A stretch of 64,000 bases of DNA from Torymus aiolomorphi (GCA_036365515.1 CM070877.1:62086475-62150474), one strand, 5' to 3'; counted from the first letter of the stretch, positions 23,295 through 35,090 are shown. Numbers and translations are program-made. Notes: generated by a model from the sequence alone, not told the origin.

Positions 23295-24016
23295 TACAAT
23301 GCCACAACCGCGCGGCTGCAGGCCCTGTCTTTTTCTCTTTCGATCGCTCGCTGTTTGCATCGTACATGCTTTTTCTCAAGCTTGTAATCTTGTTCGCGCG
23401 TTATAAGCCTCTTATTAATTATTACATAATATAAACCTGGATGAGTCGTAGACAAATGTTCAAGGAGTAAATGAGATGTTAAACATTAAAATCGAATGAA
23501 AAATAAGAAGTTGGCAACAACGAAAGTAACTTTTTTACTTATTGAACAATATCTACGTGTCCGATTAACAATTTGTTATCATAATAGTTTTTTCGGTTCA
23601 GAAAGTATTTGCCTTTCATATCTGTGTGTACTTACATTATTATATGTTAATAATTTATTATGACATAAAAATTAAATAGTGAGCCCATTTTAAAATCATG
23701 ATAACCCCCTCAAGAATTTCTTGAAATTTGCAGATAAGACCTTTATTACCATTATACACAACATATCTAAATTTCAGAAAGCCTAGCTTTACCGTTGATG
23801 AGATATAAGCTCCTAAACTTCCAAAATTTAACACGGTGTCTTATGGTAGAGTCATCAAAACGTAAAAAAAAAACATTTACGCTCAATAACGCCAAGAATC
23901 TTGTTAAGATTTTAAAAGGAAAAGAGATATATTACTAATGATAACATACTTTGAATATGCTATTTAAATTTCGAAAGCCTCAGTTTCATGCAGTTTTCGA
24001 GATACAGTTGTTTCTA
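23295..24016. other. intergenic, nothing recognised
   Basis: AT-rich sequence without supported coding capacity or paired repeats. Confidence 0.5.
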
Positions 24017-24526
24017 GTACATTACGATACATGTGACCTAAGTAGCACTTTTTGCACGGCGTGAAAGTTAGGCCCGAGCGCAGCGAGGGACCTTTAATTA
24101 CGCCGTGCAGAGTGCGCCTTTAGGTCACAAGTATCGTATAATATTTTATAGCACTGCCACCTAAGCTCGCTGTCATACGCCTATCCGTGCCCCAAGTAGT
24201 CTCTTTTTGCACCGCCTGAGGTTAGCGCACGAGCGTAGCGAGTGCGATAAACACGGTGCAAAAAAGTACTACTTAGGTCACACGGATATGGCGTGACTCA
24301 AGTGCGTGGCTTAGGTGGCACACAGTGCTATAAAATAGTTTTATACCACTCTAACCTCAAAATCACAACTTTGATATGATTTTTCGGCGCTCGTGGTATA
24401 AAATACCGTTCGAAACCAGTGCGTAAGTCGATTATTTAGGTGGTGTGACTTTTTGCACTCGCTTCGCTCGTGGAAAAAGTCACACCAGCTAAATAATCGA
24501 CTTCCCCACCCAGTGTCGAAATGTAC
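24017..24526. mobile_element. multi-hairpin element, copy 2
   Basis: The ends GTACATTACGATAC and GTACATTTCGACAC (reverse complement of the right end) form short inverted repeats. Three internal hairpins are visible: 24030-24130 (CTAAGTAGCACTTTTTGCAC pairing with its partner near 24110), 24180-24290 (CCTATCCGTG with CACGGATA, GCACCG with CGGTGC) and 24430-24500 (GGTGTGACTTTTTGCACTCG pairing with GTGGAAAAAGTCACACC). The apical parts read GAGCGNAGCGAG or CTCGCTTCGCTCG. Confidence 0.8.
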
Positions 24527-24535
24527 ATTTATTAA

Positions 24536-25533
24536 CTATGAGCTGCTATACATCATAAATTCATGTAAGTTTTTCTTACACAAGTCAATCTTTACCTATT
24601 ATCTGCAAATATGAATTTTAATTAAACATCTTCTTAAACAGTTAATGTAATTTTTAAAATTTTGGGAAATTTTCTTTTAAAGACAGAAGACACTTGCCGG
24701 ACGCATCGTTTTGTAGTTCAAGGTGCGTAGGATGGGAATCGCAACCTTCTATGTATTTAGTTATTGATCACGTAGTATGTAAATACTTATAATAAAATGG
24801 TGATAACAGTTCAAGAAAATAAGTATATTTCGATATTTGAATAGAGCAAAACTTACACAAAATTTGTTCGTTATATAATGTTAGGAACAAGCATACGTAA
24901 TATATAGATGTACACTCGAGGGAAGTTGATTCTTTCCGAACATGCCTAGTCAATTTTAAAATTCTGCAATTTCATTGGATGATTCCAATTGAGGGTTAAT
25001 GTTTACACTTGAATTGTCCAATGGGAGTGCAGGATTTTGAAATTTACCCGGCACGTTAGGAAAGAATTAACTTCCTCGGGTGTACATACGCAATGTAAAA
25101 AAAAATGTTATTATCTTACTATAGAATTAATAATAATTCAATTTGTATAATGAATTTGTATAATGAAGATATTACAATGAAATTATAATTATAGAAATTA
25201 TAAAGACTGATATAAAATTTTTGTAAAATTAGTAGATATAATAAATAGATAGATAGATATAATATAATTGAAAAGTTTTTATAAAATATAATATATAAAT
25301 CTTATTCCAAAAATAATGATATAAAAATAAATATTTGATAGATTACCTAAATACTACAAAACGATGCGTCCGGCAAGTATCTTCTGTCTTTAAAAGAAAA
25401 TTTCAGAAAATTTTGAAAAATTACATTAACAGTTTAAGAAGATGTTTAATTAAAATTCATATTTGCAGATAATAGGTAGATTGACTTGTGTAAGAAAAAC
25501 TTACATGAATTTATGATGTATAACAGCTCATGG
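24536..25533. mobile_element. inverted-repeat element, about 1 kb, AT-rich core
   Basis: Arms of about 190 bp (24536-24725 and 25345-25533) share CAAAACGATGCGTCCGGCAA, CTTCTGTCTTTAAAAGAAAA and AAGTTTTTCTTACACAAGTC in opposite orientation. The core lacks ORFs and holds a second, smaller palindromic element. Confidence 0.78.
24890..25092. mobile_element. nested palindromic MITE, about 200 bp
   Basis: TGTACACTCGAGGGAAGTTG on the left answers CAACTTCC-type sequence on the right (CTTCCTCGGGTGTACA). The inverted match continues through GATTCTTTCC, AATTTTAAAATTCTGCA and CATTGGA nearly to the centre. It sits wholly inside the 24536-25533 element. Confidence 0.65.
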
Positions 25534-25925
25534 TTAAACTATTTTACAGGGTGGTGACTTCTATGATCTATACTTCGAAAATGTTTACGCAAAATTTTTT
25601 AACTTTTTGTGTTTCAATTACAGTTATTATGTTAGTATTTTTGTAATATTTTTTGTTAGATGTAATTACTTTTTATACAAATATTTATAGTAAATATATA
25701 TTAAATAAATTTTATTTTAAAAAATTCTCTTTATTATAATAATTGACTTGCCTGCACTTAATTGATTCCACTGGTTTCATGAGTTTATTTTTAGTAGTAC
25801 TTACAATTTTTTGTTATAAAAATAATTCCATATTTCTATGTTACAAAAATGTACTTGTCTATATAAAATAATAATTGATTCCACTTCTTTCATGTGTTTG
25901 TTTTAAACTATGATATTCTTTTTGG

Positions 25926-26335
25926 GCGAGAGAGGGGGATAAAGAGAAAGATGAAGAGAAAGAGGGAGAGAAAGAGAGAGGAGAGAGAGAGAGGGAGGGA
26001 GAGAGAGATTACAAAATACACTTATACTCGCCAAAGTTTTACTTTTTTAAAAAGTGTTATTTTAGGGATTTTCAATATCATTAGTTATAATGTAACATGA
26101 TATGTAAAATTCACCAAAGACTGAGAATTGTATAATCTGAAAATGAAAAAGTTTACACAAAGTTTCGATTTTTTATTGTATTATATTTTATATGATATAT
26201 CTTCTAGTATAAAAATAATACTTATCTATATATAAAAGTATATGATGCCATCAGCTGATTTGAATTATAAAATATATATAATCATACCATATTTTTCGAA
26301 GTTATTTTAGAATTACAGTTGTTCGTTTTATTATA

Positions 26336-26385
<50 letters not shown>

Positions 26386-26438
26386 ATATATCTCTCTCTC
26401 CCCCTCTCTCTCCTCTCTCTCTCTCTTTCGATTCTATA
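25926..26438. repeat. GA-rich tract and CT-rich microsatellite pair
   Basis: A (GA)-rich purine tract at 25926-26008 and a (CT)n tract at 26338-26436 lie about 330 bp apart in opposite orientation and could pair. The small Arg/Glu-rich ORF over the first is a consequence of the repeat. Confidence 0.7.
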
Positions 26439-26550
26439 TAGAGAATAAAAATACCATACGTTCAATGTTGAATGTATAACGCCATCCATTTTTATATTAA
26501 ATAGTTGAGGACGTTCTTTGGAGGCAAAATGAAATGATCTTATTTCTTTA

Positions 26551-26592
26551 TGGCAACGTTTTGTTGGCTTAGTACGCCAACCTCATCAGGCC
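26551..26592 (-). ncRNA. hammerhead-like motif with core mutation, left Penelope arm 2
   Basis: The minus strand reads GGC CUGAUGA, an extra G, stem GUUGGC/GCCAAC, then AAAAC instead of GAAAC. The first invariant G after stem II is replaced by A, so this copy is predicted to be inactive. Confidence 0.6.
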
Positions 26593-26916
26593 TTTATTCA
26601 AAACACAGAAATAAATTAACATATAAAACTTTTTTTTTAAAGACAATTAAACCACAAAGTGTAAATACAAAAATCAAAATTACCGAAATTATAAACGTAT
26701 ATATCATACGTCGATCAGATGTTATTCTCGACTGAAAACAATAACACGTACACTGTATTTATATACGCTGGACAATGTTTACATAAAGAGTTATACAGTA
26801 TCAAGTTCGTTAATAATAGGAAAATACATTGTACTTAGTCTTTGGATATCTTCCTTTTTATTAATACTATTTTGATTGCTTTTTATATAGATCATTTCGG
26901 AAATCAGTTGATAGGG

Positions 26917-27242
26917 CGTTTTTACTCTCAGATTCTAATTTTCACTTAGACAATATAAAACTCATAAAGAAGATTTTACGTAACAATGATTATCCTATGT
27001 GGTTTATAGAAAACATATCGAAATTAGATTTAAAAAAACTTAAGTATGGTTATACATATAATACGCACCAAAATTGCTATGAAAAATTACCAAAATTGTC
27101 TTTACCGTTTACCAAAGATTTTAATAGTCTATCTAATATGTTAAAATCTTATAACATTTGTACAATCCCATTATTGAATAAAAGTTTGTCTTCGATCATT
27201 CGGTTAGGCAAAGACATAACCAAAAAAATGGGATCGTACTAA
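26917..27242 (+). pseudogene. Penelope-like polymerase C-terminal/linker segment
   Basis: The reading includes FHLDNIKLIKKILRNNDYPMWFIENI, a pattern that precedes the endonuclease in Penelope-like proteins (a helix with NLK.I...L..N.YP..FI). It continues through YNTHQNCYEKLPKLSLPFTK and SIIRLGKDITKKMGS to a TAA at 27240-27242. The next codons, in the adjoining frame, begin the GIY-YIG domain. Only the last part of the polymerase region is present because the left end is the inverted arm. Confidence 0.75.
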
Positions 27243-27486
27243 TGTGGTGTATAAATTTGATTGCCTAAATTGCTCTGCTACATACATAGGAGAAACTAAA
27301 AGATCGTTACACACACGCATTAATGAACATAAACTAAACAAAAATAAAGAGTCTGTTGTCAGTACACATCGATTAGAAAACAAACATGAGTTCGATTGGG
27401 AAAATACATCCATTTTAGATTTTGAAAGCAATTACAAAAAAAGACTGATTTCCGAAATGATCTATATAAAAAAGCAATCAAAATAG
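27243..27486 (+). pseudogene. GIY-YIG endonuclease domain (Penelope-like)
   Basis: The domain starts GVYKFDCLNCSATYIGETKR, which supplies the GVY and YIG strands, the CxxC of the Penelope-specific zinc site and the catalytic Arg region (SLHTRINEH). It continues ENKHEFDWENTSILDFE and ends KKRLISEMIYIKKQ. In active elements this nuclease makes the target nick. It lacks its own start codon because it was the C-terminal part of a longer protein. A stop separates it from the preceding linker. Confidence 0.82.
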
Positions 27487-27524
27487 TATTAATAAAAAGG
27501 AAGATATCCAAAGACTAACCCTAT

Positions 27525-28293
27525 TAAAAATAATCATCGTGAGTCTCTACGTGAGTACTCACGTGACTACTCACGCGAGCTCACGTGAGTTCTCACGCGA
27601 GAGCTCACGTGAGGTTTTCGACCATATTCTCACGTGAGTACTCACGTGAGTACTCACGTGAGAAGTGAAAAATAGTTTAAAATTAGTAATCAATGTTTTT
27701 TTACTGAACTATTATATAAATATTTTAACTTTAATTTTTGCGTATACCTTTCAATCCTTAAATAGTATAGGGAGATATCAAAAAAAAGCGCAGGCAAGCC
27801 AATCGTAATTACTCTTTTAGAAGAGTCGCGATATTGACTAAGTCTTATGGCTTTATGTATTCTCGCCGGGGTTCATTTGCCTATGGAAATCGAGAAAGGG
27901 GTTGCCGCCTGGCGGTCACCGGCGGAACTGATAGGACCCGTCTGAACTCCACCTCTAGTAACTCTTTTAACCGCCAGGCGGCAACCCCTTTCTCGATTTT
28001 CATAAGCAAATGAACATCGGCGAGAATACATAAAGACATAAGACTAGTCAATACCGCGACTCTTTTAAAAGAGTTATAATTACGAGGCTTGCCTCGCTTT
28101 TGATATCTTCCTATACTATTTAAGGATTGAAAGGTATATGCAAAAATTAAAGTTAAAATATTTATGTAATAGTTTAGTAAAAAAACATTGATTACTAATT
28201 TTTTTTAAACCATTTTTTTTCTTCACGTGAGTACTCACGTGAGTATTCACGTGAGTACTCACGTGAATACTCACGTGATTATTTTTAATAGGA
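27525..28293. mobile_element. foldback MITE with CACGTGAG arrays, about 770 bp
   Basis: Near-complete inverted arms of about 360 bp start CCTATTAAAAATAATCA and end with its complement. The left subterminal 130 bp and right subterminal 60 bp consist of repeated ACGTGAGTACTCACGT-type palindromes. The centre has CGCCAGGCGGCAACCCCTTT and its mirror. It interrupts the Penelope 3' region, whose uninterrupted counterpart in the inverted arm reads AAAGACTAAGTACAATG. A 2-3 bp duplication (AA or similar) is possible. Confidence 0.85.
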
Positions 28294-28535
28294 AGTACAA
28301 TGTATTTTTCATTATTAACGAACTTGATGCTGTATAACTCTTTATGTAAACATTGCCCAGCGTATATAAATACAGTGTATGTGTTATTGTTTTCAGTCGA
28401 GAATAACATCTGATCGACGAATGATATATACGTTTATAATTTCGGTAATTTTGATTTTTGTATTTACACTTTGTGGTTTAATTGTCTTTAAAAAAAAAGT
28501 TTTATATGTTAATTTATTTCTGTGTTTTGAATAAA

Positions 28536-28577
28536 GGCCTGATGAGGTTGGCGTACTAAGCCAACGAAACGTTGCCA
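28536..28577 (+). ncRNA. hammerhead-like ribozyme motif, right Penelope arm 2
   Basis: Plus strand: GGC, CUGAUGA (28539-28545), one unpaired G, stem II GUUGGC/GCCAAC with loop GUACUAA, GAAAC, GUU, GCC. All core bases are present. Stem III is the loopless AC/GU pair, so a dimeric fold is likely. Predicted cleavage follows GUU. Confidence 0.7.
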
Positions 28578-28759
28578 TAAAGAAATAAGATCATTTCATT
28601 TTGCCTCCAAAGATCGTCCTCAACTATTTAATAAAAAATACCATACGATATTTTGAGGTTATTGTAGTCACTTGCAGTCACAAAATTTTGTTGTTCTTAT
28701 ATACTCTCTCTCTTCTCTTTCTTTTCGAGTCGAGTGAGATTTATTTACTATACGATATG

Positions 28760-28762
28760 CTA

Positions 28763-28808
<46 letters not shown>

Positions 28809-29170
28809 CGTAAGATAGACGACAACCGGAAGTGTCGTAAGAGCTGCAAACCGGATATCGAAATAAGGAGAAGAAAAATTCGGAAAAGAAACTGCACATA
28901 CAAAATTCAGCCATCTATATCTGTTGAACGAGATAATCTTTTTAAATAAAATCTTTTGATTTGAGTAGAGCAATGAAATGGCTTTCGATTAAGAGGATAT
29001 GTTATATAGTAAAACTAACGCAATATACGTAAAAGCGCATTGAATTTTTCTTACACCCATTTCAATGTATATGTAGCACGGGTCGCTCCTTTTAGGCTTC
29101 TTCTATAATTTTCCTTTGAGCGCTCCCGCGTTCCTTGATTACGTGATTCCCTTGGGCAAATCTATGAAAC
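28760..29170. repeat. dispersed repeat with (TA)n and ACCGGAAGTG, copy 1
   Basis: A (TA)n microsatellite (28766-28806) is followed by AACCGGAAGTG, and about 250 bp on by CATTTCAATGTATATGTAGC and GCTCCCGCGTTCCTTGAT. The same order recurs at 35877-36340. No coding capacity. Confidence 0.65.
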
Positions 29171-30019
29171 TTTTAATATTCGTGTTACCGTTGCATAGTT
29201 TCTAATTAAAGAAGTGATTGCATACATTTGCAGACCAAAAGAAATTTTACTAAATTATGGTTGTATGAACATGTCCTTCTATCATAAAGGTAATTATGAA
29301 CGAACGCACTTTCATGAAACTAAAAACAAACATCAATTTTTCATTATTTCTGTGCGCACTTGGGTGAATTTTTTATTTCTTTAAACTATTAAAAAATGCC
29401 TTTTGTGAAAACGTTTTGAGATCTTACAAGGAGAGTGCACACCCTCCGGAAAACAGATTTTCGCGAGCATTGGAGAGTCGATTTCTGGTACCTAAAAATG
29501 AAGCCCAGTCTGACAAATTCCATCTCATAGGCTCTTTTTCTCGAGATATGGGCAAGCTCATCTCAAATATCCTCTATTCCGTTAAAAAATGGTATTGACT
29601 GTCACATTGCAAGTATTTAAGATACGAAAACGAGAAAAAAATTATAAAAGTGGATAGTAAGAGCTAAAATTTAAGCTCTGATTCGTTAAAAAATATTGAT
29701 ATTTCAGGAAAATATAAGCAATCAAAGGTAACGTAAGAAAAGGGTTAAAAATACAATCCATTTAATCACTCAAGATGAAGACAAATTTTTCGTGCGAAAA
29801 GTCGCATGAAGTAAAATTTCTTAAGCACCGCAGTTTCGGACCGTATTTTATACCACGAGAGCCGAATAATGATTAAAGTTATGATGTTAAGATTAGAGTG
29901 GTATAAAAATACTTATATATAATAAAGTCTTCCATTTAAATTATACTTCTCGAAAATATAGAAGATAATATTTACAATATGAATGTAATCAAGGAAATAC
30001 TTTATAATAATGTAATAAA
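29171..30019. other. intergenic, a fragment of the hairpin family near 29835
   Basis: No gene is supported. ACCGTATTTTATACCACGAG and TTATACCAC-type sequence at 29850-29915 resemble the right section of the multi-hairpin elements. Confidence 0.4.
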
Positions 30020-31705
30020 AAATTCAATAAGCACTCTTTACAAATGGTAATAAGTTTTTTCATGACTGTACAAATAATATTGTTAATATAAAACTTTTCT
30101 ACGAAAGTATAAAATAAGGCAAGTATAGATTTTTTTTTTCTGGATAATCTATAAAAAAACACAATTTGTCTAGTCCTTTTATTTCTTCCAATCTCATCTA
30201 TTCAATAAGCACTCTCTACAAATGGTAATAATTTTTTTCATGACTGTACAAATAATCTATAAAATAATAATATTTATGATTTTGTAAAAGAAATCAAATA
30301 AATACGAATGAAAAAGTCTTTTAATTCTTTGAGTCATTGTATGCTGAACAAATTATATGTAAGTAAGTACATTCAAATTGTTCACTCCAAATCAAACAAA
30401 CGAAAGTTGTGTAATGAATTATCGATAGTCAAGTAATGCAAACAACTCCCGGAAACTACTGTAGGACTGTTCTCAGAAATGTATTCAAATTTGTTCATTT
30501 TTCTGAGCTATACAAATTAAACACAAGAAAGTACTGAAATCAATTTATTGTAGTCAAGTACCGGCCATAAGTTAACTTACTGACATAATAGAACTTTTCG
30601 TATGTAGCGTGTAAAATTACATTTTACGCCCACGTTGTAACTTCAAAATTATTCAGCCAGCAGGCATAAAATATTACTTAGCGCCCAAGAGGCCCAATAG
30701 CTCACATACTCTTACAAAACTTTATAGAACCTAAGCACTTTACTCCCGTGTGGGAGAAAATTATTTTAATTATATAACTATAATGCCTTGTCTTTATTTC
30801 TAAAATTCATAAGAATTTTTTTTAGATATTTACGAAAAGTCAAATTCTATATAAAAAATTACATAGTTACCAACACATTACTATTTTTCATGATTCTTTA
30901 TCAATTTTGAACTTTACATAATATTACGCACCTTGCTCTAGCAGGGGTGGTCCTCCGATCTCCCATACATACTTGGCGGGCCCGACGATTTGCAGTTCAA
31001 GATGTAAGACATGGTCATTTTCATATAAATATTCATATGTTTAAAGATCAGATAAAATGTATAAATGGGTTGCTTCTACATATTAACTACTGATCCGTGA
31101 ATCTATCGCTCTCTTTTTTAAATAGAAAGTGCAAACCCGTCTGAAAGTATCATATGAGATCTCATATGTAATCCCATAATATATAAAATTGTAGATGACA
31201 TCGCATATCGAGATCTGATACGAGATATGCGATGCCTGAAATTCTCATATGAGATTTTTATGATATTTACACGCGGGAAAAGGATACACAATAAGTTGCT
31301 TATAAAACAGTTAGAAAATGTAAAGCACTTTAGAAGTAGACTATAAATTTATATGAATTTTTTATTTTATTCTCGTTTAAAAGGACAGACACAAAGAAAA
31401 ATATTGTGGGTAATAAAAGTAAATCATGATTCTGCACATATAGGGATGTTGTACTTAACGGTACCAATTATAGGTATAAATATTGTTAATGAATTTATGC
31501 AAAAATTTGTATTCTATATTTAAGTAGCCCACCGGTAAACTTCAAATCGTCGGGCCTGCCAAGTATGTATGGGAGATCGGAGGACCACCCCTGCTAGAGC
31601 AGCTCTAGACTTCTCTTTTCCTCCCAAGGTGCGTAATATTATAGAAAGTTCAAAATTGAGAAAGAATCATGAAAAATAGTGATGTGTTGGTAACTATGTA
31701 ATTTT

Positions 31706-31826
31706 TGCTTCCTCATAGAGGAAGCTTTGTGATAGTAAAGAAAAAAGTTTATGAGAGAATGTGTTAGATATGTTATTTAGCAAATTTGGAATCGAAATAC
31801 ACTATTTTTAGAAAATGTCCGTATGG

Positions 31827-31896
<70 letters not shown>

Positions 31897-33211
31897 GTAT
31901 ACGCTGATATCTCATGATCTACTCGACCGATTTTAACGAGAGAGTGATCATTTTTTTAGATTTTGCTTCCACAATTGGGGTCAATACTCTATTTTTGTAA
32001 AATTTAATTTTTTTTTTTATAGCCATTTTTTAATTTCCAAAATTTTTTTTTTTCGATTTTTTTAATATTTAGAACAAATATTGTTTATATATCATGAATT
32101 CTCTGTATGTAGGATAAAATTATCTACAATTTAAAAAAAAAGAAAAGTCGGTAGCTATATTTCGTCATAAGTTATTGATGAAAACGTAATTTTTTGTAAA
32201 TAGGTTATATTTCGAAATTGAAAAAAGATATTAACATGAATATGTTTTTGGTTATAAAGGATATTAAGTACTATAAAGTACTAAATTTTTAGGTTTATTT
32301 AATCATTAGTTTTTGAGAAAAAAATAATTTATAAAAAAAGTGATTTCTTTTGTCGTTCAATAACTATAGTAAAATTGGCTTAATCACTTTGAAATTCTTT
32401 GTTGGAGTAGATTTTGTATACCAATCGAGTGAGTTCTTTGGGCAAAAGGATTGATCCATAAATTTCGAAGATATTTGAGGTTAAAATTTTTTTCAATTTC
32501 TTTTTAAATCGTAATTTCTCGAGAACGGCTCTATGTATCTAAATGGGGTGGGTGGTATTAGAAAGAGAATTAAATTACCTACATTTTCTAAAAAAAATGA
32601 ATTCTCTAGCTATCACGGTTCTTTTGTTATTAACAAAAACGTAAAAATTGAAAAATGAAAAAAATGAGTTTTATATGTTCAACTATTACAAGAGTAAAAT
32701 TGTCTTATTCGCTTCAAAATTCATTGTAGAGGTATATTATTGATAGTTCTCGGATGAGTTCTTTTGGCAAAGTGATTGGTTCATAAATTTCAGATATTTG
32801 AGGTTAAAATTTTTCTAGACATTTTTAAAATCTATTTCTTGAGGATTTTTTTTTTTAATTTTTAAATTTTTACATTTCTGTTAATAACAAAAGAACCGTG
32901 ATAGCTAGAAAATTAATTTTTTTAGAAAATATAGGTAATTTAATTATGTTTCGAATGCTATAAATTACATTCAAATACATAGAGCTCTAAATATCAGTTG
33001 CAAATTTATAGGCAATTCTGATATATATTTTATGTATGCGAAATTTTGTGGAAATGTATAATCTATAAAAATTTGAATAAATTATGTTGGAGTTTTGTTA
33101 TTTCTGTCTTTCTGAAGTATTAAATTTTAAATATTGGAATTAAAAATTAATTAAAGGAATCAGTAAATTAAGTTTGAGGAAGCTACGTGCCAATGAATTG
33201 GCAGCGGTTTT
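31706..33211. mobile_element. insertion with end hairpins, (GT)n and internal inverted repeat
   Basis: It interrupts the arm of copy C inside a T run (AACTATGTAATTTTT before, TTTTATATAGGCTTTGAC after). It begins with the hairpin GCTTCCTCATAGAGGAAGC and ends with GAGGAAGC and the hairpin TGCCAATGAATTGGCA. Inside are (GT)n at 31818-31895 and an inverted repeat (about 32515-32660 with 32850-32990). No ORF. The terminal hairpins recall Helitron ends, but no CTRR terminus is seen. Confidence 0.6.
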
Positions 33212-34468
33212 TATATAGGCTTTGACTTTTCGTAAATATCTAAAAAAATTCTTATGAATTTTAGAAATAAAGAGAAGGCATTACAGTTATATAATTAAAA
33301 TAATTTTCTCCCACACGGGAGTAAAGTGCTTAGGTTCTATAAAGTTTTGTAAGAGTATGTGAGCTATTGGGCCTCTTGGGCGCTAAGTAGTATTTATGCC
33401 TGCTGGCTGAATAATTTTGAAGTTACAACGTGGACGTAAAATGTAATTTTACATGCTACATACGAAAAGTTCTATTATGTCAGTAAGTTAACTTATGGCC
33501 GGTACTTGACTACAATAAATTGATTTCAGCACGTTCTTGTGTTTAATTTGTATAGCTCAGAAAGATGAACAAATTTGAATATATTTCTGAGAACAGTCAT
33601 ACAGTAGTTTCCGAGAGTTGTTTGCATTACTTGACTATCGATAATTGATTTCACAACTTTCGTTTGTTTGATTTGCAGTGAACAATTTGAATGTACTTAC
33701 TTACATATAATTTGTTCAGCATACAATGACTCAAAGAATTAAGACTTTTTCATTCGTATTTATTTGATTTCTTTTACAAAATCATAAATATTATTATTTT
33801 ATAGATTATTTGTACAGTCATGAAAAAAATTATTACAATTTGTAGAGAGTGCTTATTGAATAGATGAGATTGGAAGAAATAAAAGGACTAGACAAATTGT
33901 GTTTTTTTTTTATAGATTATCCAGAAAAAACGTCTATACTTGCCTTATTTTATACTTTCGTAGAAAGTTTTATATTAGCAATATTATTATTTGTACAGTC
34001 ATGAAAAGCTTATTACCATTTGTAAAGAGTGCTTATTGAATAGAAGAGAGTAGAAGAATTAAAAGGACTAGACAGATTATGTTGTTATAGAATTTAGTGA
34101 AAAAATTATCTTTTAAAAAACGTACTGATTGTTTTAAAAAAAATATTTAAGCTCTCATTAAAGTTTTTGGTACTCAGGTTGACGGATGTTGAGAGAGAGG
34201 GAGGGAGGGAGAGAGTGGGGTGGGAAAGAGAAGGAGGGAGAGAGTTTATAGTCATGAAAAAATTATTACCATTTGTAGAGAGTCCTTATTGAATACATGA
34301 GACTAAAAGAAATAAAAGCACTAGACAAAGTGTGGTGTTAGAATTTAACGTACTTAAAAAATAGCTTTTAAAAAACGTGTTGTTTTAAAAAAATATTTAA
34401 GCTCTCATTAAAGTTTTTGGTACTCAGTTTCACGGAAGTTGCGAGAGAGGGAGAGAGGGGGGAGGGGA

Positions 34469-34506
<38 letters not shown>

Positions 34507-34558
34507 CGTGAGATAAAGGGAGGGAGGGCGGGAGAGACTAATACTTGTCTTAGTTTAA

Positions 34559-35090
34559 GGTGGCTCATGCGATTTCTTATAAAAAAGCAGATACATCTTA
34601 AACTTAACAAATATGTTCTTTAGACATTAAACTTTCGATCTGTACTAAGAAAATTGTAGGTCAACGACCAAATTATCGAAAAAATTGAGTTTATAAATAG
34701 GTACGATTAACACATAACCTTATGGGAATGAACAGTTTATTGCTTCGTAGTAACTTGTAAAAAAGCAGTTTTTAATGTACAATATATGAAATTAAAGATT
34801 GTTTTGTGAAGAATCTAATGATATCATCAGAATTATAGGTTAACGACCAAACAAAAAAGATATTAACAATAAACGTTACAAATGTGCTACTGCGCATGCG
34901 CACTACGACCAGTCATATAAATGTAGCGACAAATTAGCAAAGTTTTTACTTATTTATAAAATCTTTTTTTGTTTGAACATTTAGAAGTAATTTACAATAA
35001 ATTTACCTAAAATACGTTAACTTAATTTGGCAATAATAAAGAAAGCTTTGCGGGCCCTGACTTGATACGGCACCAAACACATGAGCCACC
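34559..35090. mobile_element. piggyBac-like MITE, TTAA target, 532 bp
   Basis: The ends GGTGGCTCATG and CATGAGCCACC are bordered by TTAA on both sides (34555-34558 and 35091-35094), the piggyBac target. Removing the element restores TTAGTTTAAACTTTTGTAAA, which fits the surrounding foldback-like arm. No transposase. It also contains ACTGCGCATGCGCAC. Confidence 0.75.

Larger units (their letters stand above)
26461..28632 (+). mobile_element. Penelope-like element copy 2, 5'-truncated, with TSD
   Basis: The insertion is flanked by 14-15 bp duplications (AAAAATACCATACG at 26447-26460 and again at 28634-28647). The left segment, about 26496-26916, is an inverted copy of the element's own 3' end (27446-27522 plus 28293-28631). 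Between them the direct part encodes the end of the polymerase linker and the GIY-YIG endonuclease. A foldback MITE interrupts the 3' region at 27525-28293. Reverse transcriptase is missing. Confidence 0.85.

Noticed and set aside
29416..29598. 60-residue ORF with ordinary composition
   Set aside because: Too short, no motif, no splice context; could be old repeat sequence.
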